A DNA stretch of 58,399 nt from Porticoccaceae bacterium (GTDB lineage: Bacteria; Pseudomonadota; Gammaproteobacteria; Pseudomonadales; Porticoccaceae), in assembly GCA_018663035.1 (NCBI GenBank), contig JABJEX010000069.1, positions 1-58,399 on the forward strand, given 5' to 3'. Below are positions 1 through 9,922 of the stretch, one piece after another. A program made the position numbers and the translations under genes. Under the pieces are notes generated by a model. It worked only from the letters and a program-made list of their open reading frames with translations. It did not search any database and was not told where the DNA came from. Each line of letters begins with the position of its first letter. Position 1 is the first letter of the stretch.

Positions 1-2248
<2,248 letters not shown>

Positions 2249-2299
2249 GCTCTGAGCAAGCTGAGTCATTGTCAACAGTGACCGCGCACTCGTAGCTCG

Positions 2300-2316
2300 C
2301 CGACAGAGTTTGTCGG
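2300..2316 (+). terminator. Short hairpin after fadH
   Basis: CCGACA (2300-2305) and TGTCGG (2311-2316) can form a 6-bp stem with a 5-nt loop in the 256-bp gap after fadH. Only TTAA follows, not a real T-run, so it is at best a weak terminator or an RNA-processing hairpin. Confidence 0.3.
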
Positions 2317-2457
2317 TTAATAGCTTATTATCGAGCCCAGACTAAGGACTAACTGTTTAGCCTTCTATATAAGGTCTCTGTGACCAGGTCAGAGACAGGT
2401 CTGAAATAACCCAATAGACCGTAAATAGTTGAGATCTTTTTATATCGACATAACAAC

Positions 2458-2489
2458 TGCCACAACCTATGATGTGGCATCAATTTTTT
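2458..2489 (+). promoter_or_regulatory. Inverted repeat plus T-run just before the acyl-CoA dehydrogenase RBS
   Basis: TGCCACA (2458-2464) and TGTGGCA (2473-2479) form perfect 7-bp arms around an 8-nt spacer and are followed by TCAATTTTTT. The element ends right before the AGGAG ribosome site (2491-2495) of the gene at 2505. It could be an operator for a dimeric repressor, or an intrinsic terminator/attenuator that stops read-through from fadH or controls the dehydrogenase pair. The sequence shows the structure but not which role it has. Confidence 0.45.
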
Positions 2490-2504
2490 GAGGAGTGAAC
2501 ATCC

Positions 2505-3689
2505 GTGGATATTAAATTTTCAGCAGAGGATCTGGCATTTCGCGATGAGGTGCGGGACTTTTTTGCCCGAGAATACGACAGCGCAATAGTTGCCAAGCTG
2601 GGAAGCTCAGCGGGCACTGACTATAAAGAAGGCATAGTTGCCTGGCAGAAAAAACTCTACGCCAAGGGCTGGATAGCACCGGGATGGCCTAAGGAATATG
2701 GCGGTACCGGCTGGTCTACAACGCAAAAGTTTATCTATGAGACGGAGCGTGGCCTAGCAGGCATCCCAGATGTGGTTCCCTTTGGACTGAAAATGGTTGC
2801 TCCAGTTATCTATACCTTTGGTAGCGAAGAGCAGAAGGCACGATTCTTACCGCGTATCCTCGAGAGCGAGGATTGGTGGTGTCAGGGTTATTCAGAGCCC
2901 GGCGCAGGTTCTGACCTTGCCGCACTAAATACCAGTGCTGATTACGCTGGCGATAACTATATCGTCAATGGTCGTAAGATCTGGACCACCTTTGCCCAGT
3001 ACGCTGATTGGATCTTTTGCCTAGTGCGCACCAGCAAAGGCATGCGCAAACAGGAAGGGATTAGCTTTTTGTTGATCGATATGAAAACCCCAGGTATCAC
3101 CGTGAAGCCGATTGTTACCATCGACGGTAAGCACAGTCTCAACGAGGTTCTGTTCGAAGATGTAAAAGTGCCTACAGAAAATCTGATTGGCGAGCAGGAT
3201 AAAGGCTGGACCTACGCCAAGGCCCTGCTGGCCCATGAGCGCACTGGTATGGCTGAGGTGGCTGACTCCACCCGTATGCTCGATTCTCTGAAGTTGCGCG
3301 CACGGGTTGAGGTCAATGGCGGCAAGGCCATGATAGAGGACCCTATTTTCCAGATGCGACTTTCAGATATTGAAATGGAACTCATGGCTTTGGAATACAC
3401 AGAGCTGCGGGTGTTTGCCTCTATGGCGGCAGGGGGTATGCCCGGGCCTGAGTCATCACTGCTGAAAATTAAGGGCACTGAGATCAGTCAGGCGATTCAC
3501 GAGTTGCAGCTGCAGCTGGCGTCTTATTACGGTGGTGCATTGCCAGACAACCTGGATGCTGATGAGCTAGGCCATAACTTCGCCTTCGAGGCCCGCGGCA
3601 AATATATGTATGGCCGTGCCGCGACCATTTATGGTGGTTCCAATGAGGTACAGCGCAATGTTATCGCCAAGGCGGTATTGGGTTTATAA
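2505..3689 (+). CDS. Acyl-CoA dehydrogenase, catalytic subunit of a probable heteromer
   Basis: This is an FAD-dependent acyl-CoA dehydrogenase forming the alpha,beta double bond of an acyl-CoA. The 394 residues span the usual N-helical, beta-barrel and C-helical domains: W-C-Q-G-Y-S-E-P-G-A-G-S-D-L near 125, R-K-I-W-T-T at 157-162, and a C-terminal I-Y-G-G-S-N-E-V-Q-R-N. The glutamate of the common Y-E-G motif is glycine here. E245 in L-L-A-H-E-R-T-G lies where isovaleryl-CoA and long-chain dehydrogenases carry their catalytic base. The GTG start is chosen because AGGAG sits 9 nt upstream. The next gene is a second, catalytically incomplete dehydrogenase. Such pairs form alpha2beta2 enzymes in steroid side-chain degradation (the ChsE/FadE type), so a bulky or branched substrate is possible but unproven. 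Confidence 0.88.
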   Translation: MDIKFSAEDLAFRDEVRDFFAREYDSAIVAKLGSSAGTDYKEGIVAWQKKLYAKGWIAPGWPKEYGGTGWSTTQKFIYETERGLAGIPDVVPFGLKMVAPVIYTFGSEEQKARFLPRILESEDWWCQGYSEPGAGSDLAALNTSADYAGDNYIVNGRKIWTTFAQYADWIFCLVRTSKGMRKQEGISFLLIDMKTPGITVKPIVTIDGKHSLNEVLFEDVKVPTENLIGEQDKGWTYAKALLAHERTGMAEVADSTRMLDSLKLRARVEVNGGKAMIEDPIFQMRLSDIEMELMALEYTELRVFASMAAGGMPGPESSLLKIKGTEISQAIHELQLQLASYYGGALPDNLDADELGHNFAFEARGKYMYGRAATIYGGSNEVQRNVIAKAVLGL

Positions 3690-3739
3690 GCAGGCTCCCC
3701 AAGGGTTGAGCCAACGAAAGATTTCAGGAGTTATTACAG

Positions 3740-4882
3740 ATGAATTTTGATTTTACCGAAGAGCAAATTATGATCAAAGATAGCGTCTCGCGCTTTGTTC
3801 GTGATGAGTACGACTTTGACACCAGACGCAAAATTGTTGAATCAGAAGAGGGTATCAGCCGTGAATACTGGTCAATGTTTGCCGAGCTGGGCTGGTTGTC
3901 CGTGCCCTTTGCTGAGGAGTACGGTGGCTTTGGCGGCACAGTAGAAGATATTGCGGCAGTTATGGAAGAGTTGGGTAAAGGGATTGTAGTCGAGCCCTAT
4001 GCCTCTACCGTGGTGGTGTTTGGTGGTTTGTTGTCTGCCTCAGATAACAGCGCACTTAAAGCAGAGTTAATTCCCAGTGTGATCGATGGCAGCTGCATGG
4101 GTTCGCTGGCCTCTACAGAAGCTCAGTCGCGCTATGAGATGACTGATGTTGCAACTACTGCGACTGCCTGTGACGGCGGGTTTAAGATCAACGGCACAAA
4201 GACTGTGGTTGCCAACGGTGGTACCGCAGACAAGTTTATTGTGACTGCGCGCCACTCAGGCGGGCAGTTTGATCGCGCTGGCATCAATCTGTTTTTAGTG
4301 GACGCATCTGCTCCCGGCGTCGAGGTTAAGAGCTATAAGATGATGGATGGTCAGCGCGCTGCCACAGTCACCTTTAACGATGTACTGGTCAATGAGTCAC
4401 AGCTGTTAAACACAGCGGGTGAGGGTATGGATTTGATTGATCAGGTGATGCCACAGATTCTGATGGGTCTGAGTGCTGAGGCGCTGGGTATTATGTCGAC
4501 ACTTAACAGCACCACGGTTGAATACACCAAGGTCCGACAGCAGTTCGATACCCCGATCAGCTCGTTCCAGGTACTTCAACACCGCATGGTGGACAACTTT
4601 ATGGCCTGCGAGCAGACCAAATCTATGCTGTATCGGGCACTCTGTCAGGCGGGCGAAGATGACTCAGCTGCTCTACTAAAAACCGTGCATGCCCTCAAGG
4701 CTACTGTAGCGCGCTACGGCAAGTTAATCGGCGAGGAGGCTATTCAGATCCATGGTGGTATTGGCATGACCGATGAGTTAAACATTGGCCATTATGTTAA
4801 GCGCCTGATGATGATTAATGTGAGCTTCGGTGATGGTGACTTCCACCAGAAGAAATTCAATCAGCTGAGCTATTCTGCCTAG
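3740..4882 (+). CDS. Acyl-CoA dehydrogenase-like partner subunit
   Basis: This 380-residue acyl-CoA dehydrogenase family protein lies 50 nt downstream of the preceding dehydrogenase, with SD-like CAGGAG before ATG. It begins with the usual F-D-F-T-E-E-Q helix and has P-F-A-E-E-Y-G-G-F-G-G around 56-66. Its C-terminal domain has the FAD-contacting R-Q-Q-F-D-T-P-I-S-S-F-Q and Q-I-H-G-G-I-G-M-T-D-E motifs. There is no Y-E-G at the C-terminus, and the alternative catalytic-base position reads L-S-A-E-A-L-G rather than x-E-R. That suggests it supplies FAD-binding surface rather than the base. Pairing of a full and an incomplete subunit is the hallmark of heterotetrameric dehydrogenases. It probably works together with the upstream gene; the real substrate is unknown. 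Confidence 0.85.
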   Translation: MNFDFTEEQIMIKDSVSRFVRDEYDFDTRRKIVESEEGISREYWSMFAELGWLSVPFAEEYGGFGGTVEDIAAVMEELGKGIVVEPYASTVVVFGGLLSASDNSALKAELIPSVIDGSCMGSLASTEAQSRYEMTDVATTATACDGGFKINGTKTVVANGGTADKFIVTARHSGGQFDRAGINLFLVDASAPGVEVKSYKMMDGQRAATVTFNDVLVNESQLLNTAGEGMDLIDQVMPQILMGLSAEALGIMSTLNSTTVEYTKVRQQFDTPISSFQVLQHRMVDNFMACEQTKSMLYRALCQAGEDDSAALLKTVHALKATVARYGKLIGEEAIQIHGGIGMTDELNIGHYVKRLMMINVSFGDGDFHQKKFNQLSYSA

Positions 4883-4884
4883 GT

Positions 4885-5976
4885 ATGGAGCTCTCAGCAC
4901 TGTCAGCAGCGATTGGTCTGGGTGTCCTAGGCTGGCTGGGTTATCGGCAGCTGCGCAGGGAAGACCTTGCGCAGTTTGACCTGCCGCTAGGTAGGCTGAT
5001 ACAGACTGATGACCCCGAGTTTCAGCGCCGCTCTCAGGTGGCTATGGAAGACATTGTCCAGCGTCTAAAAAGTAGTCCCGCCAGGTCCAGTAAACTTTCC
5101 ATTAAGCAGCGTGTGCCGATTATGCGCGAGGCGATGGAGGACTTTTTTGGCGCGGCCGAAGCGCTCTGCGTCAGTGAGTTCAAGACGGTGGATGCCGGTG
5201 GCGTGCCTGCCGAATGGGTGGTGGCTCCAGGCGTAGATAGGGAGAATAACCGCCGCCTGCTGTATATTCACGGCGGTGCCTTCTTTGCGGGTAGCCCTAA
5301 GAGTCATCGGGTGATGACTAGTAAGCTATCTGAGCTAACCGGTTGCGCAGTGTTATCGATTGACTACAGATTAACCCCTGAGCACAGTCGCAGAGACTCT
5401 GCGGATGATTGCCGCAGCTGTTATGACTGGATGCTTAATAATGGGCCACAGGGTGAGCAGCCAGCAGAGGTTGTGCTGGTGGCAGGCGACTCGGCTGGAG
5501 GTAATCTCACGCTGATGTTGCTGGCTTGGCTACGCGATACGTCTCGCAGGCAACCCAATGCAGCCGTGGCTTTCTCTCCGGTTACAGACTGCCGCTACAG
5601 CAGCCCCAGCATTACCAGTAATCTCGAATCAGACCTGATGCTCAAGCCTCTGGCGGGCCAGATGGCCAAACTACCAAAATTTTTAATTCCACTTAGTGCG
5701 CGTTTAATTGCCCGAGATAATACCAGCGATCCAGTATTGTCGCCCTTGCTAGGTGATCTTGCCAATCTACCGCCAACGCTAATCATGGCGAGTGACACTG
5801 AGATTCTGCGTGATGATGGTAGGCGTTATGTGAACAAGGCTGTAGCCGCAGGGTCTACCGCTGAGTTTCTGTATTGGAAAGATATGCCCCATGTGTGGCC
5901 TATCTTCTACCCCCAGCTTCCCGAGGCAGATCAGGCGTTTGAGCAGGTGCAGGAGTTTGTAGGGCGTTACTGTTAA
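4885..5976 (+). CDS. Alpha/beta-hydrolase, hormone-sensitive-lipase family esterase
   Basis: This is a carboxylic-ester hydrolase of the HSL (bacterial family IV) group, 363 residues. H-G-G-A-F at 129-133 forms the oxyanion hole, and the nucleophile is S203 in G-D-S-A-G-G. The acid and histidine are likely in the A-S-D-T-E-I-L-R-D-D and M-P-H-V-W-P segments. A hydrophobic N-terminal stretch (about residues 3-20) could anchor it to the membrane or act as a signal. It starts only 2 nt after the stop of the dehydrogenase partner gene, so it is almost certainly in the same operon and may release the acid that is then activated and oxidised. Ester substrate and chain-length preference cannot be read from sequence. 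Confidence 0.88.
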   Translation: MELSALSAAIGLGVLGWLGYRQLRREDLAQFDLPLGRLIQTDDPEFQRRSQVAMEDIVQRLKSSPARSSKLSIKQRVPIMREAMEDFFGAAEALCVSEFKTVDAGGVPAEWVVAPGVDRENNRRLLYIHGGAFFAGSPKSHRVMTSKLSELTGCAVLSIDYRLTPEHSRRDSADDCRSCYDWMLNNGPQGEQPAEVVLVAGDSAGGNLTLMLLAWLRDTSRRQPNAAVAFSPVTDCRYSSPSITSNLESDLMLKPLAGQMAKLPKFLIPLSARLIARDNTSDPVLSPLLGDLANLPPTLIMASDTEILRDDGRRYVNKAVAAGSTAEFLYWKDMPHVWPIFYPQLPEADQAFEQVQEFVGRYC

Positions 5977-6040
5977 GGAAGCTTTTTATTAGGAAGCTTT
6001 TTGCTAGACGGCCTTTGGCTAGAAGGCCTTTTGCTAGAAA
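5977..6040 (+). repeat. Four degenerate 15-18 bp tandem units between convergent genes
   Basis: Four units can be aligned: 5977-5991, 5992-6009, 6010-6024 and 6025-6040. Each begins GGAAGCTTT or GGCCTTT, and the last three contain GCTAGA. The units contain the self-complementary AAGCTT and AAGGCCTT, so they could pair as hairpins. They lie between the esterase (plus) and the DUF1295 gene (minus) and may serve as a shared transcription end, or may simply be slippage products. Confidence 0.5.
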
Positions 6041-6102
6041 GCCGTTGCCTCCCCAGCCTTAAACCACAAACCGGCTCGGTAATGCCCAACGGCTCCTAAG
6101 GA

Positions 6103-6972
6103 TTACTGCTTGGGTCTGCGCAGCATCAGAGCTGGTGTTGAGTCAGTGTAAGCTCTAAATTCTGGATCATCTCCCCATTTTTTCTCAGCTAGTCTTTCCA
6201 GTAAGGGAATACCACTAATCTTGGTGAGCAGCACGTAGACAAAGATCGGTGAGATCATGGTGGCCAGCTGCCAGCCGGATAGCACAGGCAGAGCCAATAG
6301 TGCGAGGCCCAGCCAAAGGGTTATCTCGCCAAAATAGTTTGGATGTCTAGACCAGGCCCAAATTCCTGTGGTTATAAAGCGGTCGCGATTGGCTGGATCC
6401 TTTCTAAACTCTGTTTTTTGGCTGTCTGCAGCAACTTCAATTGCCATGCCGGCGATCCAGAGTGCGATGCCGAGATAACCCAGCACACCCAGTGGCGCCG
6501 AGGTGTCTGAAGTCAGCGCTGCAAGCCCTGCCGCCATAGTGACCAGCACCCATAGCCCGCCTAGGGTCCAGGTCATCAAAAACCACAGAAACTGGGTTTT
6601 CATCTGAATAAATCGCTTGTCCTGTCCATCTTTCTTGATGCGCCAAAATAGAAAGGATCCGAGCCGCAGTGCCCAGATGCCAATCATAGCTGCAATGATG
6701 ATGTCGCGGATATCCAGTGTCGGATTGAGCAGCAGAGCAGCAATCACCGTGGTGATGTATGAGATCGAGCCCGTAAGATCAAAATAATGCTCAGTCTGAA
6801 AGGCATAGGAGGGCGCAAAGACCGCCCAGTGAAGCACGAAGCCGATAGCTCCACAGATCAGAAACAGTGGCAGCCCCTGCAGCTGAATGCTGCCCTGACT
6901 GCCAGCTAAAATAATTAATGCGCCAATCATTAACGAGACGGCAATCCCTTTAATGCTATTCGCTTTTGTCAT
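6103..6972 (-). CDS. DUF1295 / steroid-5-alpha-reductase-like integral membrane protein
   Basis: This polytopic membrane protein of 289 residues has about seven hydrophobic segments. Near the C-terminus it carries F-I-T-T-G-I-W-A-W-S-R-H-P-N-Y-F-G-E, the signature of DUF1295, which belongs to the wider group of steroid 5-alpha reductases and isoprenylcysteine carboxyl methyltransferases. Members of this group act on lipophilic substrates inside the membrane using NADPH or SAM, but the bacterial DUF1295 branch has no firmly assigned reaction. The ATG has an AGGGG ribosome site about 6 nt upstream. It follows the second acyl-CoA dehydrogenase pair on the same strand after a 147-bp gap that contains a hairpin, so co-expression is possible but not certain. 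Confidence 0.8.
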   Translation of the reverse strand: MTKANSIKGIAVSLMIGALIILAGSQGSIQLQGLPLFLICGAIGFVLHWAVFAPSYAFQTEHYFDLTGSISYITTVIAALLLNPTLDIRDIIIAAMIGIWALRLGSFLFWRIKKDGQDKRFIQMKTQFLWFLMTWTLGGLWVLVTMAAGLAALTSDTSAPLGVLGYLGIALWIAGMAIEVAADSQKTEFRKDPANRDRFITTGIWAWSRHPNYFGEITLWLGLALLALPVLSGWQLATMISPIFVYVLLTKISGIPLLERLAEKKWGDDPEFRAYTDSTPALMLRRPKQ

Positions 6973-7060
6973 TGTAAACCCCTGCTGGATTAAGACTTAT
7001 TTTTGTTGCTTAGTATACGAAACATGATGCCTGACTAGATCGTTTGACAGCAGTTTTTGA

Positions 7061-7082
7061 TGCCCCCTACAAGAAGGGGGCA
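7061..7082 (-). terminator. GC-rich hairpin after the minus-strand dehydrogenase pair
   Basis: TGCCCCCT (7061-7068) pairs perfectly with AGGGGGCA (7075-7082) around a 6-nt loop. It lies 37 bp beyond the stop of the dehydrogenase gene at 7120, read on the minus strand. No T-run follows directly in that direction, so it may be a weak terminator or an mRNA-stabilising hairpin before the DUF1295 gene. Confidence 0.45.
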
Positions 7083-7119
7083 GTGTCGATATTGCGGTCT
7101 GTAGATCTGATGGTCGTGC

Positions 7120-8250
7120 TTAGTCCAGTAACAGGGCTGCAAGATGACGGCGGTGATGCTGCGCGTCGCCATATTGATGTTGTTGCCATTGCCCGCGCCG
7201 CAGATACAGCTGGGCATCACAGTCATAGGTAAAGCCCATACCACCGTGGAACTGCACGGCACGGTCGCCAGCAAATAACAAGGCCTCAGTGGCCTGTGCC
7301 TTGGCCATTCGGCAGGCTATTTCGACATCAGTATCCACAGACGCGGCAGAGACTATGCTTGCAGCCTGATACAGCAGCGAACGTGAGGCCTCCATCTGCA
7401 ACAGAATATCCACAGTGGGGTGCTTGAGGGCCTGATAGGAGCCAATAAGCTTGCCAAACTGTATTCTGGTGGTCAGGTAGTCAACGATGCAATCTAGTGT
7501 AGCAGCGCAGCTACCTGTGGCCTCAGCGGCACTGAATAGGGCGCCGAGCAGTCTTATATCGCGCAGCGCGGCCTCGCCATTGGGAAGCAGAGCGCTAGCA
7601 TCAACTTCTACGCCACTAAAGTCTATATCGCAGGCGCGTTTGGTTTCGTCAATAAGCGTTTTTCTGTGCAGACACTCTGGCGCTAGCTGAGCCGCATCAA
7701 CAATAACAAGGCAGGCCTTCCCCTGATGGTTGGCAGACACAACAAAGAAGTCTGCGACCGAGGCATCACTAACCAGTAACTTACGGCCTGATAAGCGTAG
7801 CTTTTGATCTGAGGTCTCCAGAGTACATGCGCTCAGGGAGGCACCCCAGTCACTGTTATCCAGCACTGCCAATGTGCCTATGGCGCCCTCGACTATCTTG
7901 GGCAGCCATGTCTGTTTTTGTTGCTCTGAGCCGCCGCGAAGAATCGCCTGAGCTGCAAGGCTGGTTGATATTAGTGGGGCACAGTGCAAATGCCTGCCCA
8001 TGCTTTCAATGAGTGGGATAATCGAGCCCACACCTAGATCTGAGCCGCCGTATTGCTCAGGGATCGAAATACCAGTCCAGCCCAGAGCGACCATTTCATC
8101 CCAGACCTCAGGTAGATACCCTCTATCTGAGTCCAGTAGGCTGCGCACCACAGTTATTGGCGACTTATCTGCGCAAAATGCCTTGGCACTCTCCAGAATC
8201 ATTGCTTGCTCATCACTAAAGTTGAGCGTCATATTGGCTGTTCTTGTCAT
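7120..8250 (-). CDS. Acyl-CoA dehydrogenase-like partner subunit (second pair)
   Basis: An acyl-CoA dehydrogenase family protein of about 376 residues with typical N- and C-terminal helical domains: L-N-F-S-D-E-Q-A-M-I near the start, R-I-Q-F-G-K-L-I-G-S-Y-Q, and A-V-Q-F-H-G-G-M-G-F-T-Y. The C-terminus is shortened after Y-L-R-R-G-Q and carries no Y-E-G. It lies directly downstream of a full-length dehydrogenase (stop at 8266), which suggests the non-catalytic half of a heteromer, as in the first pair. The ATG at 8250 is preferred, with GGGAG about 11 nt upstream; the frame also allows GTG at 8262. Middle-domain conservation is weak, so FAD binding is likely to be shared with the partner. Confidence 0.83.
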   Translation of the reverse strand: MTRTANMTLNFSDEQAMILESAKAFCADKSPITVVRSLLDSDRGYLPEVWDEMVALGWTGISIPEQYGGSDLGVGSIIPLIESMGRHLHCAPLISTSLAAQAILRGGSEQQKQTWLPKIVEGAIGTLAVLDNSDWGASLSACTLETSDQKLRLSGRKLLVSDASVADFFVVSANHQGKACLVIVDAAQLAPECLHRKTLIDETKRACDIDFSGVEVDASALLPNGEAALRDIRLLGALFSAAEATGSCAATLDCIVDYLTTRIQFGKLIGSYQALKHPTVDILLQMEASRSLLYQAASIVSAASVDTDVEIACRMAKAQATEALLFAGDRAVQFHGGMGFTYDCDAQLYLRRGQWQQHQYGDAQHHRRHLAALLLD

Positions 8251-8265
8251 GATTTGGTCCACTCC

Positions 8266-9462
8266 CTAATCTTTTGGTAGGCCGAGCACATGCTCGCCGA
8301 CAATATTTGCCTGTACCTGGCTGGTACCACCACCAATGGTTGTGGAGAAGTTGTTTAGATAAGCGCGTTGCCAAAATCCACCATCAATAGCCTGGTCGTC
8401 TCCCACATACAGGGAACCCTGGGCACCCTGCAGGTTTAATGCGTACTGGCGCATTCGTCGAAAGAACTCAGTGCTACGCAGTTTGCTCGACAGTTGCAGT
8501 GAATTGGGATAATCCGCGCATAGCGCAGGTATATCGGCGCGCTGCTGAGCCAAATAGACGGATTTTTCTTCGATAAGGAACTTCACCAGATTGTCACGGG
8601 TGACTGGGTCTTTTAAAAGTGGTTGGCCGTCACGCTCCATATCCTGTGCCATGCGCAGCAGGTCTTCCATCATGATAGAGAGAATCTGTATGCCGCCAGC
8701 GGCACCGGTCTCTGCGCCACGCTCATATTGCAAAGTCTTCATCGCAATACGCCAGCCCTGACCTTCCTCACCCATGATGCAGTCAACAGGGATGCGGGCA
8801 TCAGTAAAGAAGGTCTCGGTAAAGCCGTATTCGCCGGTGAGCTTTTTGATCGGCGCAGTGCTAATGCCGTCGGCGTCCATCGGCGCTAGAAAGAACGACA
8901 GACCGTTGTAGCGCCGCTCGGCCTGGGTGTCGGTGCGCGCCAACAGGATCATATATTTGGCATAGTTGCCCATGGTGGTCCATATTTTACTGCCATTGAC
9001 TACATAGGCATCGCCATCACGCTCTGCACGGGTCTGTATCGCACCAAGGTCAGAGCCGTGATTGGGCTCTGAAAAACCCTGACACCATATATCCTCGGCA
9101 TTGAGAATACCTTTGAGGTATTTCTCTTTCTCGTAGTCAGAGCCTATATCCAGAATCAGTGGGCCCGCCCAGCCGAGGCCAATAACATTGAAGCAGATAG
9201 GCACTTGCAGGCGCCGCATTTCTTCGTCGGCGATGGTTTGATAGATGGGGGAGAGGCCGCGGCCGCCATACTTTTCTGGCCAGGCCATGCCCAAATAGCC
9301 AGCCGACCAAACTTTATGTTGCCATTCGCGAAGAAAGTCGAGTATGCGTTCTGAGCCCACTTCCATAAAAGTCTGAGGTAGTAAAAACCCTGGGTCAGCC
9401 GGGTTGTTATCCCGCAGCCATGCTGCGACCTCGGCGCGAAATTCTGTTAGTTCTGCTGTCAT
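8266..9462 (-). CDS. Acyl-CoA dehydrogenase, catalytic subunit (second pair)
   Basis: This 398-residue acyl-CoA dehydrogenase belongs to the same subgroup as the gene at 2505: W-P-E-K-Y-G-G-R-G-L at 61-70, W-C-Q-G-F-S-E-P-N-H-G-S-D-L at 126-139, and G-S-K-I-W-T-T. The C-terminal motif is I-G-G-G-T-S-Q-V-Q, lacking the usual catalytic glutamate. E247 in T-L-Q-Y-E-R-G-A occupies the alternative base position. It is the first gene of a leftward operon with its partner subunit. The 460-bp region upstream separates it from the divergent peptide transporter. A second heteromeric dehydrogenase in the same neighbourhood suggests different chain-length or ring-attached intermediates of one pathway; this is inference. 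Confidence 0.87.
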   Translation of the reverse strand: MTAELTEFRAEVAAWLRDNNPADPGFLLPQTFMEVGSERILDFLREWQHKVWSAGYLGMAWPEKYGGRGLSPIYQTIADEEMRRLQVPICFNVIGLGWAGPLILDIGSDYEKEKYLKGILNAEDIWCQGFSEPNHGSDLGAIQTRAERDGDAYVVNGSKIWTTMGNYAKYMILLARTDTQAERRYNGLSFFLAPMDADGISTAPIKKLTGEYGFTETFFTDARIPVDCIMGEEGQGWRIAMKTLQYERGAETGAAGGIQILSIMMEDLLRMAQDMERDGQPLLKDPVTRDNLVKFLIEEKSVYLAQQRADIPALCADYPNSLQLSSKLRSTEFFRRMRQYALNLQGAQGSLYVGDDQAIDGGFWQRAYLNNFSTTIGGGTSQVQANIVGEHVLGLPKD

Positions 9463-9922
9463 GCTTAGTTATCCCTTGGTGCGCGATTGCAGCAAATACC
9501 ATAGCTTGGCGCTCTGACAAGGTCTTATGAATTGGTGCCAATGAATCCGTATTTGACGCCAATTAGATAAACCACCATAGTATCTCTGTGCTGCCAGAAT
9601 AGCCTTGGCAATTCTGCTGGGCTTAGCTACCATCGGCAAGTGAAGTAAAGCATTAAGAATAAAAGATAATATATTGATTAATATGCAATTAATTTATATT
9701 TTATTGTTTAATTGTTCGGGAGTTTAGTAGCCTGCTCGCGGCCGTTTAAACAGCTTTTTATACAGCTGAGACCTAGCCTTATAAGTTTGTTGGAGTCGGT
9801 TGGCATCTGTGATTTACCAGCTGAAGTTGTCTGTGATAACCTGCCTTCCCTGAGGTTCGCTGAGAGATTCGGCGCGGCTGTAAAAAATAATAACTAATGC
9901 GATTAATTCAAGGAAATCTTCT
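9463..9922. promoter_or_regulatory. 460-bp divergent intergenic control region
   Basis: This stretch must hold the promoters of the leftward dehydrogenase pair and the rightward peptide transporter. It contains ATACCATAGCTTGGC at 9496-9510 and the near-palindrome ATTGGTGCCAAT at 9531-9542. Both have close partners upstream of the MaoC operon. An AT-rich segment lies at about 9655-9715. The only open frame (9712-9897, TTG start, no ribosome site) does not look like a gene. No RNA gene was recognised. Confidence 0.5.

Noticed and set aside
7120-7240. Possible frameshift at the C-terminus of the second dehydrogenase partner
   Set aside because: The C-terminal residues look unusual (Q/H rich), but Y-L-R-R-G-Q is in place and no better continuation was recognised in another frame; it may simply be divergent.
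9712-9897. 61-codon open frame in the divergent region, ending with a stretch vaguely like a GNAT acetyltransferase tail (N-L-P-S-L-R-F-A-E-R-F-G-A)
   Set aside because: TTG start without a ribosome site, no acetyl-CoA loop, and placement in a promoter region; the resemblance is too short to call even a remnant with confidence.
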